Source: Streptomyces spiroverticillatus
GTDB lineage: Bacteria; Actinomycetota; Actinomycetes; Streptomycetales; Streptomycetaceae
Length of the DNA: 64,000 bases
Direction of reading: 5' to 3'
NCBI GenBank assembly: GCA_014650415.1
Contig: BMUX01000001.1
Location: 310,001 to 374,000 of the forward strand
The notes beneath the pieces were generated by a model, which was given only the letters and a program-made list of their open reading frames with translations, had not been told where the DNA came from and did no database searches. The position numbers and the translations under genes are program-made. Of the stretch, positions 41,774 to 50,448 are shown one piece after another (within the stretch, counting starts at the first letter, position 1; each line of letters opens with the position of its first letter).

Positions 41774-41921
41774 GCCATTTCCCCTCGGACACTCGTAAGG
41801 GTGTGACGGCGCGACGAATCAGGAGGACACGGTTGATGTCCCCCCGAATCGCGGGCTTGATCAGGAGACTGCCAGCAGCCGATCACTCCGGACCGGTTTG
41901 CCGTCCACCTTTGACGCGCCC

Positions 41922-42299
41922 CTAACCGAGTGCAGGGGGCACCTGGTTGTGGAGCACACCCCGCACCAGGTCCAGCAACTCCTCGTCCGAGATCCCGAGC
42001 CGCCGCGCATCCAACACCAACGCACCGATCATCCCCACGAGTTGAGCCCTACGCAGCCCGTCCCCACGGGTGACCGTGGCCCCTCTCCCCCGGCGCATGT
42101 CCACGAGCCCCTCCTCGCGCAGGCGTTGATATCCGCGCAGTACGGTGTGGACGTTCACGCCGAGAGACTCGGCGACCTGGCGGGCCGGGGGAAGCCGGGC
42201 GCCGGGGCCCAGTTCGCCGTCCGCGACTGCTCTCCGTACACAAGCAGCGACTTGGTCGCCCAGCGGGACGGCGGAACCGGTGTCCAGCCGGAACAGCAC
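41922..42299 (-). CDS. Short GntR-family (YtrA-like) regulator
   Basis: A 125-residue regulator. GTG 42299 gives VLFRLDTGSAVPLGDQ, the standard YtrA-type start, then a winged helix-turn-helix: DGELGPGARLPPARQVAESL and VNVHTVLRGYQRLREEGLV. A short C-terminal helical dimerisation tail lacks any large ligand-binding domain. It lies immediately downstream of the DUF1648 gene (1 nt between stop and start) and 149 bp upstream of sdpC. YtrA-type regulators commonly repress adjacent membrane-protein genes via CTAG-bounded operators, and such a site is present at 43350. Confidence 0.85.
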   Translation of the reverse strand: MLFRLDTGSAVPLGDQVAACVRRAVADGELGPGARLPPARQVAESLGVNVHTVLRGYQRLREEGLVDMRRGRGATVTRGDGLRRAQLVGMIGALVLDARRLGISDEELLDLVRGVLHNQVPPALG

Positions 42300-42300
42300 G

Positions 42301-43317
42301 TCAGTCCCCCGCCCCGCTGCCACCGCTCCTGCGTTCGCGCTCCGTGAGGGCATTGCACAGGGCTGCCGCCGAGGCCGCGTCGTCCACCGTCACCACGAAC
42401 TCCCGCCCGGTGGCCAGGTGCAGGGACAGCGCGTCACCCGACCTCAGTACGATCCCGCTCGCGCCCGGACGCATCCGGTACCCCCACCCGCCGAAGTCGC
42501 CCAGGGCGCTGACCTGGCGGTGTCCGGCCGTCTCGATCCGGTCGAGCGGAACGTTCATCCTCGGCCGGGACAGCAGTACGGGCGAGACGGTGAGCCCGTG
42601 CCGGTCCACGGTGACGCGCGCACCCGTGACCGTGGCCAGCAGTGCCCCCACGACAAGGACCGGGACCGCCGGCCCCCAGCCCGTGGTGAGCCCGACCACC
42701 GCCCCGAGCGCCAGCGTGGCGAGGCCCACGGCGGGCAGCACCCGCGACCCGGTCACCCGCGTCCACCCGGCCGTCTCGCCGTCGGCCAGCTCCAGCCGGG
42801 GCACGCCCTCGGCGTCCTCGCCCGGCCCGTCGCCCTCGGGTACGGGCTCCCCCGCGCCCGCTCCCGCGAGCAGCCACACCACCGCACCGACCAGCACGGC
42901 CCCGCCGAGGGCCGCCGCGAACTGCCAGAAGGGGAAGTGCGCGACGCGGCCGCCGAACCGGGCGCCGGTGTCCGCGTTCGCCACGAGCACGGCGACGACC
43001 GGCCAGCCGAGGAGCACGGCGGACGCCGCGCCCGCCGCCACGGTGGTCCGCTGCCCGCCGGGCGCCTTCAGGGCCGCCCGGCAGACAACCGTGAAGAGAA
43101 CCCCACCACCCACCAACAGACCGAGCGAGACGGCAAGGAAGACACCCCACGCTGTGTGCCCGTCCGGGACCCCCTCGGCACCGAAGTGCGTGGCCAGGGC
43201 ATCAGGCAGCCGCCCCCGCAACCGTACGAACGTCACGGCCACCGCAACCGCCGCCACCAGAAAGGGCAGCCCCACGAGCAACAGCAGCCGCCCCTGCCGG
43301 CTCTTGTCCCGACCCAT
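42301..43317 (-). CDS. DUF1648 membrane protein, possible SdpI-like immunity factor
   Basis: A 338-residue membrane protein from ATG 43317. The first helix is LLLLVGLPFLVAAVAVAVTF, and the DUF1648 motif is LPDALATHFGAEGVPDGH. Three further helix pairs follow (GVFLAVSLGLLVGGGVLFTV, SAVLLGWPVVAVLVA, WQFAAALGGAVLVGAVVWLLAG, VGLATLALGAVVGL). The C-terminal soluble part is PH-like (GLTVSPVLLSRPRMNVPLDRIETA, RMRPGASGIVLRSGDAL). DUF1648 is the N-terminal domain of Bacillus SdpI immunity proteins, but the pair DUF1648-GntR also occurs without sdp genes. Here it lies next to sdpCAB on the same strand. The immunity role is an inference. Confidence 0.8.
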   Translation of the reverse strand: MGRDKSRQGRLLLLVGLPFLVAAVAVAVTFVRLRGRLPDALATHFGAEGVPDGHTAWGVFLAVSLGLLVGGGVLFTVVCRAALKAPGGQRTTVAAGAASAVLLGWPVVAVLVANADTGARFGGRVAHFPFWQFAAALGGAVLVGAVVWLLAGAGAGEPVPEGDGPGEDAEGVPRLELADGETAGWTRVTGSRVLPAVGLATLALGAVVGLTTGWGPAVPVLVVGALLATVTGARVTVDRHGLTVSPVLLSRPRMNVPLDRIETAGHRQVSALGDFGGWGYRMRPGASGIVLRSGDALSLHLATGREFVVTVDDAASAAALCNALTERERRSGGSGAGD

Positions 43318-43349
43318 CGAAAACCCCGCCTCCCACTGTGCGCATGCCG

Positions 43350-43362
43350 CTAGAACAACTAG
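43350..43362 (-). promoter_or_regulatory. Putative GntR operator CTAGAACAACTAG
   Basis: Hyphenated palindrome CTAG-AACAA-CTAG, 33 bp upstream of the DUF1648 start. CTAG is very rare in Streptomyces DNA, and two copies in 13 bp at a promoter is unlikely by chance. The shape fits operators of YtrA-type GntR regulators, and the gene for such a regulator is in the same transcript. Confidence 0.55.
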
Positions 43363-43366
43363 GTGT

Positions 43367-43404
43367 TGTTCCGGCCTCCGCAGTCTTGCCCGGAGGCCGG
43401 AACA
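43367..43404 (-). terminator. Hairpin after the NRAMP transporter gene
   Basis: Perfect 14-bp stem TGTTCCGGCCTCCG / CGGAGGCCGGAACA with a 10-nt loop. It lies about 80 bp past the transporter stop on the minus strand, right before the promoter of the DUF1648 gene. Confidence 0.65.
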
Positions 43405-43485
43405 CCCACAACGACGTGCCCGTATGGAAGCCGTCAAGCGGACCGACGGAACGTCAAAGTCCCGTCAACGCATGGCAGATGACCC

Positions 43486-44832
43486 TCAGAACAGATCAAC
43501 GACCTGCTTCACGCACAGCACCACGAACATCAGGCCGGCCAGGGCGAGCATGAGGTTGCTGAGCCAGCCGTTGCGCCATGCGGCGGGCGTACGGGAGGTG
43601 TTGAGCAGCCACAGCAGCGTCAGCGCCAGGAACGGCATGAAGAACGCGCCGAGCACTCCGTACAGCACGACCAGGCCGAACGGCTCCCCGCTCCAGAGCA
43701 GGGCGATCGGCGGGAAGGTCAGCCACAGCAGGTACGCCCGGAAGGGCAGGGACTTCTCCCGCTTGCCGGTCGCGACCTCCTCGACCATGCCGCCCGCGTC
43801 GGCGACCGCGCCCTCACCCGCGGCCTTGGCCTTGCGCTCGCGCTGGATGCGCTCCACGAAGTCCGCGAACATCAGGCTCACCCCGTGCCACACGCCCACC
43901 AGCGCGCCGAACGAGGTCGCGAAGAAGCCGATCAGGAAGAGCTTCGCGGTCACGACCCCGAACTTGTCCTCCAGTACGCCGCCGAGGTCGACCAGCCCTT
44001 CCTCGCCCTTGCCGAGGGCGATGCCGGACGAGTGCAGCAGCTCGGCGCCGATGATCAGCATCGCGACGACGAAGACGCCGGTGGTGATGTACGCGACGCG
44101 GTTGTCGAGCCGCATCACCTTCATCCAGCTCGCGTCGGTCCAGCCCTTGGAGTTCACCCAGTAGCCGTACGCGGCCATGGTGATGGTGCCGCCGACGCCG
44201 CCGATCAGGCCGAGCGTGTAGAGGATCGAGCCGTCCGGAAGGGTCGGCACCAGACCGGCGAGGGCGTTCCCGAGGTCGGGCGCGACCCGGATCGCGACGT
44301 ACACGACCACCAGGAACTTCATCCCGATCACGACGGTCATGAACTTCTCGAAGGCCGCATACCGGTTGAACCACACGAAGATCAGCCCGAGCACCCCGCA
44401 CAGGATCGCCCAGAACTGCAGCCCGGGGCCGGAGGGGAAGAGCGCGTCGAGCGGCAGCGCGGAGGTGGTCATCGCCGTGGCGCCGTACACGAAGCCCCAG
44501 ATGACGACGTAGCCGGCGAAGTACACCGAGGTCCACTGCCCCAGACTGCGCCAGCCCTCGAACAGAGTCTTCCCGGTGGCAAGGTGCCACCGCCCCGTCG
44601 CCTCGGCGAGCGAGATCTTCACGATGCATCCGATGATCGCGGCCCACAGCAGGGTGTACCCGAACCGGCTGCCCGCGATGAGGGTCGCGACGAGGTCCCC
44701 GGCCCCGACCCCGGTGGCGGCGACGACGATGCCCGGCCCGACGTACTTCCAACTCGCCTTGCGCAGGGCGGGTTCGGCGAGTTCGGGGGTCACGCCCCCG
44801 TTGCCCTTCCCGGTGGATGTGCTGTCTGACAT
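43486..44832 (-). CDS. NRAMP-family divalent metal transporter
   Basis: A 448-residue protein with about 11 membrane helices. ATG 44832 has AGGAAAG upstream; an earlier in-frame start at 44877 lacks a site. The first helix carries GPGIVVAATGVGAGDLVATL, where the typical metal-ligand DPGN is replaced by VGAGDL, as in the Nramp-related branch that lacks the proton-coupled Asp-Pro-Gly-Asn. Helix 6 has TITMAAYGYWVNSKGW instead of MPHN. Thus it belongs to the NRAMP-like actinobacterial clade of uncertain substrate. Single gene, with a terminator hairpin downstream. Confidence 0.85.
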   Translation of the reverse strand: MSDSTSTGKGNGGVTPELAEPALRKASWKYVGPGIVVAATGVGAGDLVATLIAGSRFGYTLLWAAIIGCIVKISLAEATGRWHLATGKTLFEGWRSLGQWTSVYFAGYVVIWGFVYGATAMTTSALPLDALFPSGPGLQFWAILCGVLGLIFVWFNRYAAFEKFMTVVIGMKFLVVVYVAIRVAPDLGNALAGLVPTLPDGSILYTLGLIGGVGGTITMAAYGYWVNSKGWTDASWMKVMRLDNRVAYITTGVFVVAMLIIGAELLHSSGIALGKGEEGLVDLGGVLEDKFGVVTAKLFLIGFFATSFGALVGVWHGVSLMFADFVERIQRERKAKAAGEGAVADAGGMVEEVATGKREKSLPFRAYLLWLTFPPIALLWSGEPFGLVVLYGVLGAFFMPFLALTLLWLLNTSRTPAAWRNGWLSNLMLALAGLMFVVLCVKQVVDLF

Positions 44833-44949
44833 GGACTTTCCTGCCTCCCGTTGGCCCCCCACGGTGATCCGCAACACGGTGGGTCGCGGGGGCGGCCGGA
44901 CGCAAGGGCCGGGGCAAGATCGTCTCCGTATCGCAGCCGGACGGGGCTC

Positions 44950-45438
44950 CTACGGCGTGTTGTTCGGGTATCCGCGGGCGGCGAGGTAGTGCCCGACCAC
45001 GTACCCGATCTCCCCCAACCACTGCTGAAGCACGGCCGCCTTGCGGGCGTTGACGACGCACTCGAAGAAGCGCCCGTCGGGCAGAACGGCGGCGACCATG
45101 AGCCGCCGCCCGACCGGACTCGGCTTGAACTGCACGGTGAGCAGCTCACCCCAGCCGAACTCGGCGGTGTTGCCGTCGGCATCGAAGGACACCCCACTCG
45201 CGTCAATCACCACGCCAAAGTGGGCGTCCGTGGCAAGGAACTCGGGTCCGGGGGCGAGCAGTTGCTCGGGCGTGGCGGGGTGATACCCCGGCTGGGGCGC
45301 GGGCGGCGAATACTGCGGGACCGGGGGCTGGTGCTGCCCGGGGACAAACGCGGGCGGCGGCGGCCCGAAGGCACCCAGCGGCGCCGGTGGCTGCTGCCCA
45401 TCGACACCACCCGGGTGCCCGTGTCCGTACTGGCTCAT
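44950..45438 (-). CDS. Hypothetical protein with Pro-rich N-terminus
   Basis: A 162-residue protein. Residues 1-55 are a disordered Gly/Gln/Pro region (HGHPGGVDGQQPPAPLG, PPVPQYSPPAPQPGYHP). The remaining domain, ATDAHFGVVIDASGVSFDADG to FGWGELLTVQFKPSPVGRRLMV and FFECVVNARKAAVLQQWL, resembles small PH-like or GRAM-like folds found in Streptomyces hypothetical proteins. No signal peptide or membrane helix. It lies between the NRAMP gene (downstream) and a repeat element upstream. Function unknown. Confidence 0.7.
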   Translation of the reverse strand: MSQYGHGHPGGVDGQQPPAPLGAFGPPPPAFVPGQHQPPVPQYSPPAPQPGYHPATPEQLLAPGPEFLATDAHFGVVIDASGVSFDADGNTAEFGWGELLTVQFKPSPVGRRLMVAAVLPDGRFFECVVNARKAAVLQQWLGEIGYVVGHYLAARGYPNNTP

Positions 45439-45497
45439 GGTGGGTGTCCGTCCGTCCCTGTCCGGTGCGTGCTGCCGAAGCCAGTATCGCGGGGGCA

Positions 45498-45634
45498 CCC
45501 CTCCAGGGGCGCGGGGCTGTTTCGATCTGCGGTGCCCCGTCAGGGGCGCGGGGAACTGCGCGACCAGCCACGACGCACCCGCACGGAACCCTCCAACTGC
45601 CCCGCAGAGTTTAGGTGAAGGGGCGGGGCTGGGG
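45498..45634 (+). repeat. ~130-bp dispersed intergenic repeat, copy 1
   Basis: Contains CAGGGGCGCGGGGCTGT, GATCTGCGG, CAGGGGCGCGGGGAACTG, GCGCGACCAGCCACGACGCA and a tail TTTAGGTGAAGGGGCGGGGC. Related copies are at 49376-49515 and 56056-56170 on this strand, and partial ones at 55860-55883 and 58219-58292 on the other strand. It can fold into GC-rich hairpins and lies between genes each time. Confidence 0.8.
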
Positions 45635-45835
45635 ACCCATTGGCCCAGCGGGCCGGGGCTGAACCGATCCGCCACCGGGAGGCGGTACCCCGCACGGCGG
45701 CCGGGGGCCAGCATCACCCGAACCGTGAGGCTGCCCGCACGGAAAGCCCTGCGGCTGCCCGGATGGTGGCCGGAGGACACACGGACCCACGCTGGAACGG
45801 ACAACCCCCGTCGTACGTACGAGGAAGGGTCCCCC

Positions 45836-47032
45836 ATGTCCATGTCGCCGCACCCCACCCCCCACCGCCACCTGCGCACCACAGCCGCCACCGCCCTCAC
45901 CCTCACCCTCACCGCCCTGGCCCTCACCAGCACGCTGCCCGCGACCGCCGCCCCCACCCCCGACCCCGTACAGCACGCCCTCGACCGGCTCGTACAGGAC
46001 GACGGCTACCCGGCGGCCTGGGCCGCCACCACCGACCGCGACGGCCGCACCCGGCAGGCCGTCGCCGGAGTCGCGGACCTGCGCACAGGAGCGAAGGCGT
46101 CGGTCGACGGGCGGACGCGGGCTGCAAGCGTCAACAAGTCCTTCACGGCGGTCGCGGTCCTCCAACTCGTCGGCGAGGGAAAGGTGTCCCTGGACGCCCC
46201 CGTCGAGAAGTACCTCCCAGGACTCCTGCGCGGCAACGGCATCGACGGCCGCCGCATCACCGTGCGCCACCTCCTCCAGCACACCAGCGGCCTGCCCGAC
46301 TACACCCGCTACCTCGCGACCGACCTGGCGGACATGGCCGCCAAACGCCACCGCTACTACCAGCCCCGCACCCTCCTGGACCTCGCCCTGCGCCACAAGG
46401 CGGTGTTCCCGCCGGGCAAGGGCTGGCAGTACAGCAGTACGGGCTATGTGGTGGCCGGACTCCTCGTCGAGCAGGTAACAGGCCGCCCCCTGAACGAAGA
46501 GATCACCCACCGCGTCATCAACCGCGCCGGCCTCCGCAACACCTACCTCCCCACCCCCGGCGACCAACAAATCCAAGGCCCCCATCCCCACGGCTACTCC
46601 GCCCTCAAACAAGGCACCCCCTTCCTGGACGTCACCCAACTCGACCCCTCCTCGGCCTGGGCCGCGGGCTCCCTGATCTCGACCCCCAACGACCTCAACC
46701 GCTTCCTCTCCGCCCTCCTCACCGGCAAGCTCCTGCGCCCCGCCCAACTGGCCCAAATGCGCACCACCGTGGCGATCCCCGCCGACTCGGGCTACCCCGC
46801 GGGCACCCGCTTCGGCCTCGGCATCAGCAGCCAGAAACTGAGCTGCGGGGGCCTGCGCTGGGGCCAGGAGGGCGACTTCCTGGGTTACGCAACATCCCCG
46901 GGCGCAACCGACGACGGCCGAACCGCAACCGTCGCCGTCAACGCCAACCCGGGCCCGGCCGCACAGGGCCGCCAACACGTGGACCGCACCCTGGACACAG
47001 CCCTCTGCTCCCTCACGCCCCGACGCCCATAG
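45836..47032 (+). CDS. Secreted serine hydrolase (beta-lactamase/D,D-peptidase family)
   Basis: A 398-residue protein. ATG 45836 follows GAGGAAGGG. The Sec signal peptide is RHLRTTAATALTLTLTALALTST...ATAAP. The class C/esterase-type fold has SxxK at Ser98-Lys101 (ASVNKSF), Tyr199-Ser200-Ser201 in the YxN position (QYSSTGY), and WGQEGD where HxG/KTG is expected. VRHLLQHTSGLPDY and WAAGSLISTPNDLNRFL are family-typical. It probably acts on D-alanyl peptides or esters outside the cell; beta-lactam resistance should not be assumed. A hairpin lies 29 bp downstream. Confidence 0.9.
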   Translation: MSMSPHPTPHRHLRTTAATALTLTLTALALTSTLPATAAPTPDPVQHALDRLVQDDGYPAAWAATTDRDGRTRQAVAGVADLRTGAKASVDGRTRAASVNKSFTAVAVLQLVGEGKVSLDAPVEKYLPGLLRGNGIDGRRITVRHLLQHTSGLPDYTRYLATDLADMAAKRHRYYQPRTLLDLALRHKAVFPPGKGWQYSSTGYVVAGLLVEQVTGRPLNEEITHRVINRAGLRNTYLPTPGDQQIQGPHPHGYSALKQGTPFLDVTQLDPSSAWAAGSLISTPNDLNRFLSALLTGKLLRPAQLAQMRTTVAIPADSGYPAGTRFGLGISSQKLSCGGLRWGQEGDFLGYATSPGATDDGRTATVAVNANPGPAAQGRQHVDRTLDTALCSLTPRRP

Positions 47033-47060
47033 CCGACGGCGCCTCCACACCCCCACAAAG

Positions 47061-47510
47061 GTGGGACACTTTCGCTCCCATGTGTCCCACTTTCGCGAGC
47101 CACTAGCTTGAGCCTCGGCCAGCCGACGGCCCGCACCCGCCGGACCCATGGCCACAGCCCCATTGAGGTCGGCGCACCCCCACCGGCCGCAACTGGCCGA
47201 ACGCACCCGCCACCACGAACGACACCCCACCCACCCAGCGACGGATGGCACACGACTGCCACCGCTTCCCGGCGCCCCCACCCACCAACCCGCCGCCCGG
47301 CAACGGCGAACGGCCACTTCCCGAACCGTGTCCGGGGACCGTTTTTCGGGCTGTCCCCCCTCAAAGCCCAGCGCTGGAGGGTGGCCCGTCAAGGGTGGAG
47401 CGGGGGGGTACCCCCTGCTCGAGCGAAGCCGAGAGCTTGGGGGAGGAATCGGCGCAGCCGACGCGACGCAGGAGCGCCCTTTACGGGCCACCCGGAAGCG
47501 CGACCATGAA
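47061..47510. repeat. ~450-bp dispersed repeat, copy B
   Basis: Counterpart of 15712-16170 with the same order of landmarks. It opens with hairpin GTGGGACAC (47061-47069) / GTGTCCCAC (47082-47090), then ACTTTCGCG and AGCTTGAG. Copy A has A-T where this one has G-C in the stem, so the pairing is preserved by paired changes. It differs from copy A by a 44-nt insertion at 47402-47446. The hairpin also lies where a terminator for the serine hydrolase would be expected. No convincing gene in it. Confidence 0.8.
47402..47446 (+). mobile_element. ~44-nt palindromic miniature element, copy in repeat B
   Basis: GGGGGGTACCCCCTGCTCGA, then GCGAAGCCGAGAGCTTGGGG and GAGG. It is inserted between GGTGGAGCG and ATCGGCGCAGCCGACGCG, where copy A of the host repeat has only 8 nt. 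The same unit occurs at 55970-56011 in the opposite orientation. Too short to encode anything; it would need outside machinery to move. Confidence 0.6.
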
Positions 47511-47720
47511 AAGAGGGGCGGCCCGCACCCGCACACCCGGCACGGGCCCACCCCACTTCCGGCGCTCCCCCGCACCCCGCACCCCGGCACGGGACGGGAT
47601 GCTCCGGCACCCTCCCCCGCACACACCGACACGGGCCCGCCAGAAACGCGCCCGTACACGCGAACGCCCGCCGTGGGACCTCCGGCTCCAGCCCGAGGCC
47701 CCACAACGTCAGCCGGACCG

Positions 47721-49232
47721 CTAGATCACCAGACTGAGCAGCGCGGCCACCGCGAAGCCCGCCACGGACAGGACCGTCTCCAGGACCGTCCAGGACTTGA
47801 GGGTGTCGCGCTCGGAGATGCCGAAGTACTTGGCGACCATCCAGAAGCCGCCGTCGTTGACGTGCGAGGCGAAGATCGAGCCCGCCGAGATGGCCATGAT
47901 GATCAGCGCGAGGTGGGCCTGCGAGACGTCCTGCCCCTGGACCATCGGAACCACGATTCCGGCGGTGGTGACGATGGCGACCGTCGCCGACCCCTGTGCG
48001 ACGCGCAGCACGACGGAGATCAGCCAGGCGAGCACGATGACCGGGAGCCCGACGTTGTCGAAGGTCTCAGCGAGGGCCTTCGCGATGCCGCTGCCCTTGA
48101 GGACCGCGCCGAAGATGCCGCCGGCGCCGACGACGAGCAGGATGTTGCCGACCGGCTTGAGCGACGAAGTCGACACGGCTTCAAGGGACTTGCGGGACCA
48201 GCCGCGCCGGATGCCGAGCAGGTAGTACGCCAGCAGCAGGGCGATGGTGAGCGCGACGAACGGGTTCCCGAAGAACTCGATGACCGACCGCAGCGTGGAC
48301 GGGTCCAGGGCGATCGAGGAGAAGGTCGCGCCGAGGATGAGGATGAGCGGCGTACCGATGATGGCCAGGACGGTCCCCAGCGGTACGGGATCCTCGCGCG
48401 GCTCGACCCCGGAGGCCTGCTGCTCGGCGACGACCGCCGCCTTCGCCTCCTCGGCCGCTTCCACCATGTCCTGCGGTACGGGTACGAAGATGCGCTTGCC
48501 GATCCAGGCGGAATAGACCCAGGCTGCGAGGACGGCGGGGATGCCGACCGCGAGGCCCATCAGGATGACCCAGCCGAGCGAGACCTTGAACAGCCCTGCG
48601 GCCGCGACCGGTCCGGGGTGCGGGGGCAGGAAGGCGTGGGTCATGGACAGGCCCGCGAGCAGCGGCATGGCGTAGAGAAGGACGGACTTGCCGCTGCGCT
48701 TGGCGGCGGCGTACACGATCGGCGCGAGGACGAAGATGCCGACGTCGAAGAAGACCGGGATGCCGAAGATGAGACCGGTGAGGCCCATGGCGAGGGGTGC
48801 GCGCTTCTCGCCGAAGAGGTTGAGCAGGCGCTGGGAGAGGACTTCCGCGCCGCCGGAGACTTCGAGGATCGCGCCGAGCATGGTGCCCAGGCCGATGATG
48901 ATCGCGACGTGGCCGAGGATGCCGCCCATGCCCGTCTCGATGACCGAGATCGCGGTGGACTTCTGGACGGTGCCGAAGAGCTCGGTGACCGAGAGGCCGG
49001 CGGAGAGGCCCACCGCGACGGAGACGGCGAGCAGCGCGACGAACGGCTGGAGCCGGACCTTGATGATCAGGAAGAGGAGGAGGGCGATGCCGAGGACGGC
49101 GACGGTGAGGAGGCCGGGGGTGCCGCTGATGAGGGCCAGGAGGCCGCCGGTGTGGGGCGTCTCCTTGGCGGCGTCGGCGGCGAGGGATATGAGGGCGGGG
49201 GCGGGTACGGGTACGGGTGCTGCGAGCTGCAT
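47721..49232 (-). CDS. GntP-family permease (gluconate-type H+ symporter)
   Basis: A 503-residue permease with about 12-14 helices. Family signatures: FLIIKVRLQPFVALLAVSV, GTMLGAILEVSGGAEVLSQRLL, GLIFGIPVFFDVGIFVLAP, LSMTHAFLPPHPGPVAAAG, and near the end VAQGSATVAIVTTAGIV and FASHVNDGGFWMVAKYF. GntP transporters carry gluconate and other hydroxy acids; paralogues import D-serine (DsdX type). Because the next genes to the right handle D-amino acids, a D-amino-acid or related substrate is at least as likely as gluconate. It is separated from ridA by about 745 bp of repeats, so it is probably its own transcript. Confidence 0.9.
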   Translation of the reverse strand: MQLAAPVPVPAPALISLAADAAKETPHTGGLLALISGTPGLLTVAVLGIALLLFLIIKVRLQPFVALLAVSVAVGLSAGLSVTELFGTVQKSTAISVIETGMGGILGHVAIIIGLGTMLGAILEVSGGAEVLSQRLLNLFGEKRAPLAMGLTGLIFGIPVFFDVGIFVLAPIVYAAAKRSGKSVLLYAMPLLAGLSMTHAFLPPHPGPVAAAGLFKVSLGWVILMGLAVGIPAVLAAWVYSAWIGKRIFVPVPQDMVEAAEEAKAAVVAEQQASGVEPREDPVPLGTVLAIIGTPLILILGATFSSIALDPSTLRSVIEFFGNPFVALTIALLLAYYLLGIRRGWSRKSLEAVSTSSLKPVGNILLVVGAGGIFGAVLKGSGIAKALAETFDNVGLPVIVLAWLISVVLRVAQGSATVAIVTTAGIVVPMVQGQDVSQAHLALIIMAISAGSIFASHVNDGGFWMVAKYFGISERDTLKSWTVLETVLSVAGFAVAALLSLVI

Positions 49233-49375
49233 GTGCGGTCAACTCCGGGCGTTCCGGGGGACATCGTTGTCGCCCCGAGGGGGGTAGGAGAGAGCGGGGC
49301 TTCTTGCAGGTGCGGGGATTGCTTGGGGTGTTGTCGGGGTGGGCCTGCACCCTGTTGGGGGTGCGGGGGCTTGGG

Positions 49376-49515
49376 GGTGCGGGACTGTGTCGATGTGCGG
49401 GTCCGCCGCGCGGGCGCGCCCCTTCAGGGGCGCGGGGAACTGCGCGACCAGCCACGACGCACCCGCACGGGAACCGTGCATGCCCCGCGGGTTTAGGTGA
49501 AGGGGCGGGGCTGGG
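49376..49515 (+). repeat. ~130-bp dispersed intergenic repeat, copy 2
   Basis: Same order as copy 1: GACTGTGTCGATGTGCGGGT, CCGCCGCGCGGGCGCG, CAGGGGCGCGGGGAACTG, GCGCGACCAGCCACGACGCA, and the tail GGGTTTAGGTGAAGGGGCGG. It lies in the gap between the permease and ridA genes. No gene is supported in 49233-49977. Confidence 0.8.
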
Positions 49516-49629
49516 GACCCCCTGGCCCGGCGGGCCGGACCTGACCGCACCCGGTACCGGGAGGCGTCCCGAGGGCCCCGGGGCTGCGCGCACCCGGCGT
49601 GCAAGGTGCGGGCAGCGGCCGGAACCGGG

Positions 49630-49945
49630 GCGGGCCCGGATCGGGCGTACCGCCCCCTTGCCCGCCCGTCCCGCCCCCCGGGGGGCGGCCCCGCCGCCCA
49701 AGGGGGCGAGGGAGGGGGAAGGGGGCGGACGGCCCCGCCGCCCGAGGGGGCTAGGCGGAAGGGGCGCGCAGCCCAAGGGGACGAGGGGGGGAGGGGGAGC
49801 GCCCAAGAGGGCCGGTGGGTGCGGCCCGCCGCCCGAGGGGATGGCGGCGGAAAGGAGAGCACCGCCCAAAGGGGCTGGGCGGAGAGAGAGGGCGCCCCCA
49901 AGGGCCCGGTGGGCGACGGAGCAGACGGCCCCGTCACCCGAGGGC
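49630..49945. repeat. Palindromic leader plus iterated CGCCCAAGGGG units, copy 3 (intergenic)
   Basis: Leader 49630-49692 matches 29597-29658. Then about eight imperfect units follow, each centred on GCCGCCCAAGGGG or GCCGCCCGAGGGG, 27-42 bp apart, up to about 49945, just short of the ridA stop. Here unit lengths are not multiples of three and no frame is kept, unlike the copy in the kinase gene. Confidence 0.75.
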
Positions 49946-49977
49946 TGAGCCACCCGCACTCAGGCCCCCAAAAGCGC

Positions 49978-50391
49978 TCAGCCCAGAACTGCGAGCGCGT
50001 CGATCTCGATCAGCAGCCCCGCCGGCAGCCCCACGTACACCGTGGTCCGCGCCGACGGCGCCTCCTTCAGATCAGCGAAGTACTCGTTGTAGATCGCGTT
50101 CATCTCCGCGAAGTGATCCACATCCGTGAGGTACACGCGCATCATCATCACGTCCTCCCACGACGCGCCCCCCTCCTCCAGAATCGCCTTGACATTGGCG
50201 AAGGTCTGAAGGGTCTGCTCCCGCAGGGAAGGCCCGGCAGGCGTGGGCGCCTGGCCCTCGACCGCCGGGAGGAACCCGACCTGTCCGGCGACCTGGAGCA
50301 GGTTCCCCTTCCGGACGCCGTGCGAGAACTTCGCGGGCGGCGCGGTGTGGGTCGACGGGGTGATCGCGGTCTTTTCGAGCTTGTCAGCCAT
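49978..50391 (-). CDS. RidA-family deaminase
   Basis: A 137-residue YjgF/YER057c/UK114-type protein. LLQVAGQVGF, VKAILEEGGASWEDVMMMRVYL, ARTTVYVGLPAGLLIEIDALAVL at the C-terminus. An Arg (SARTTVYVG) that binds the carboxylate of imine substrates is in place. RidA proteins hydrolyse reactive 2-aminoacrylate and other enamine/imine products of PLP enzymes, which fits the D-serine-deaminase-like enzyme encoded at 52387. ATG 50391. It is downstream of the IclR regulator on the same strand with a 57-bp gap. Confidence 0.9.
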   Translation of the reverse strand: MADKLEKTAITPSTHTAPPAKFSHGVRKGNLLQVAGQVGFLPAVEGQAPTPAGPSLREQTLQTFANVKAILEEGGASWEDVMMMRVYLTDVDHFAEMNAIYNEYFADLKEAPSARTTVYVGLPAGLLIEIDALAVLG

Positions 50392-50448
50392 GGGGGTTAC
50401 TTCCTAACCAGACAGTGGTGGGGTGGTGCGGAGGGCGCCCGGCGCGCC

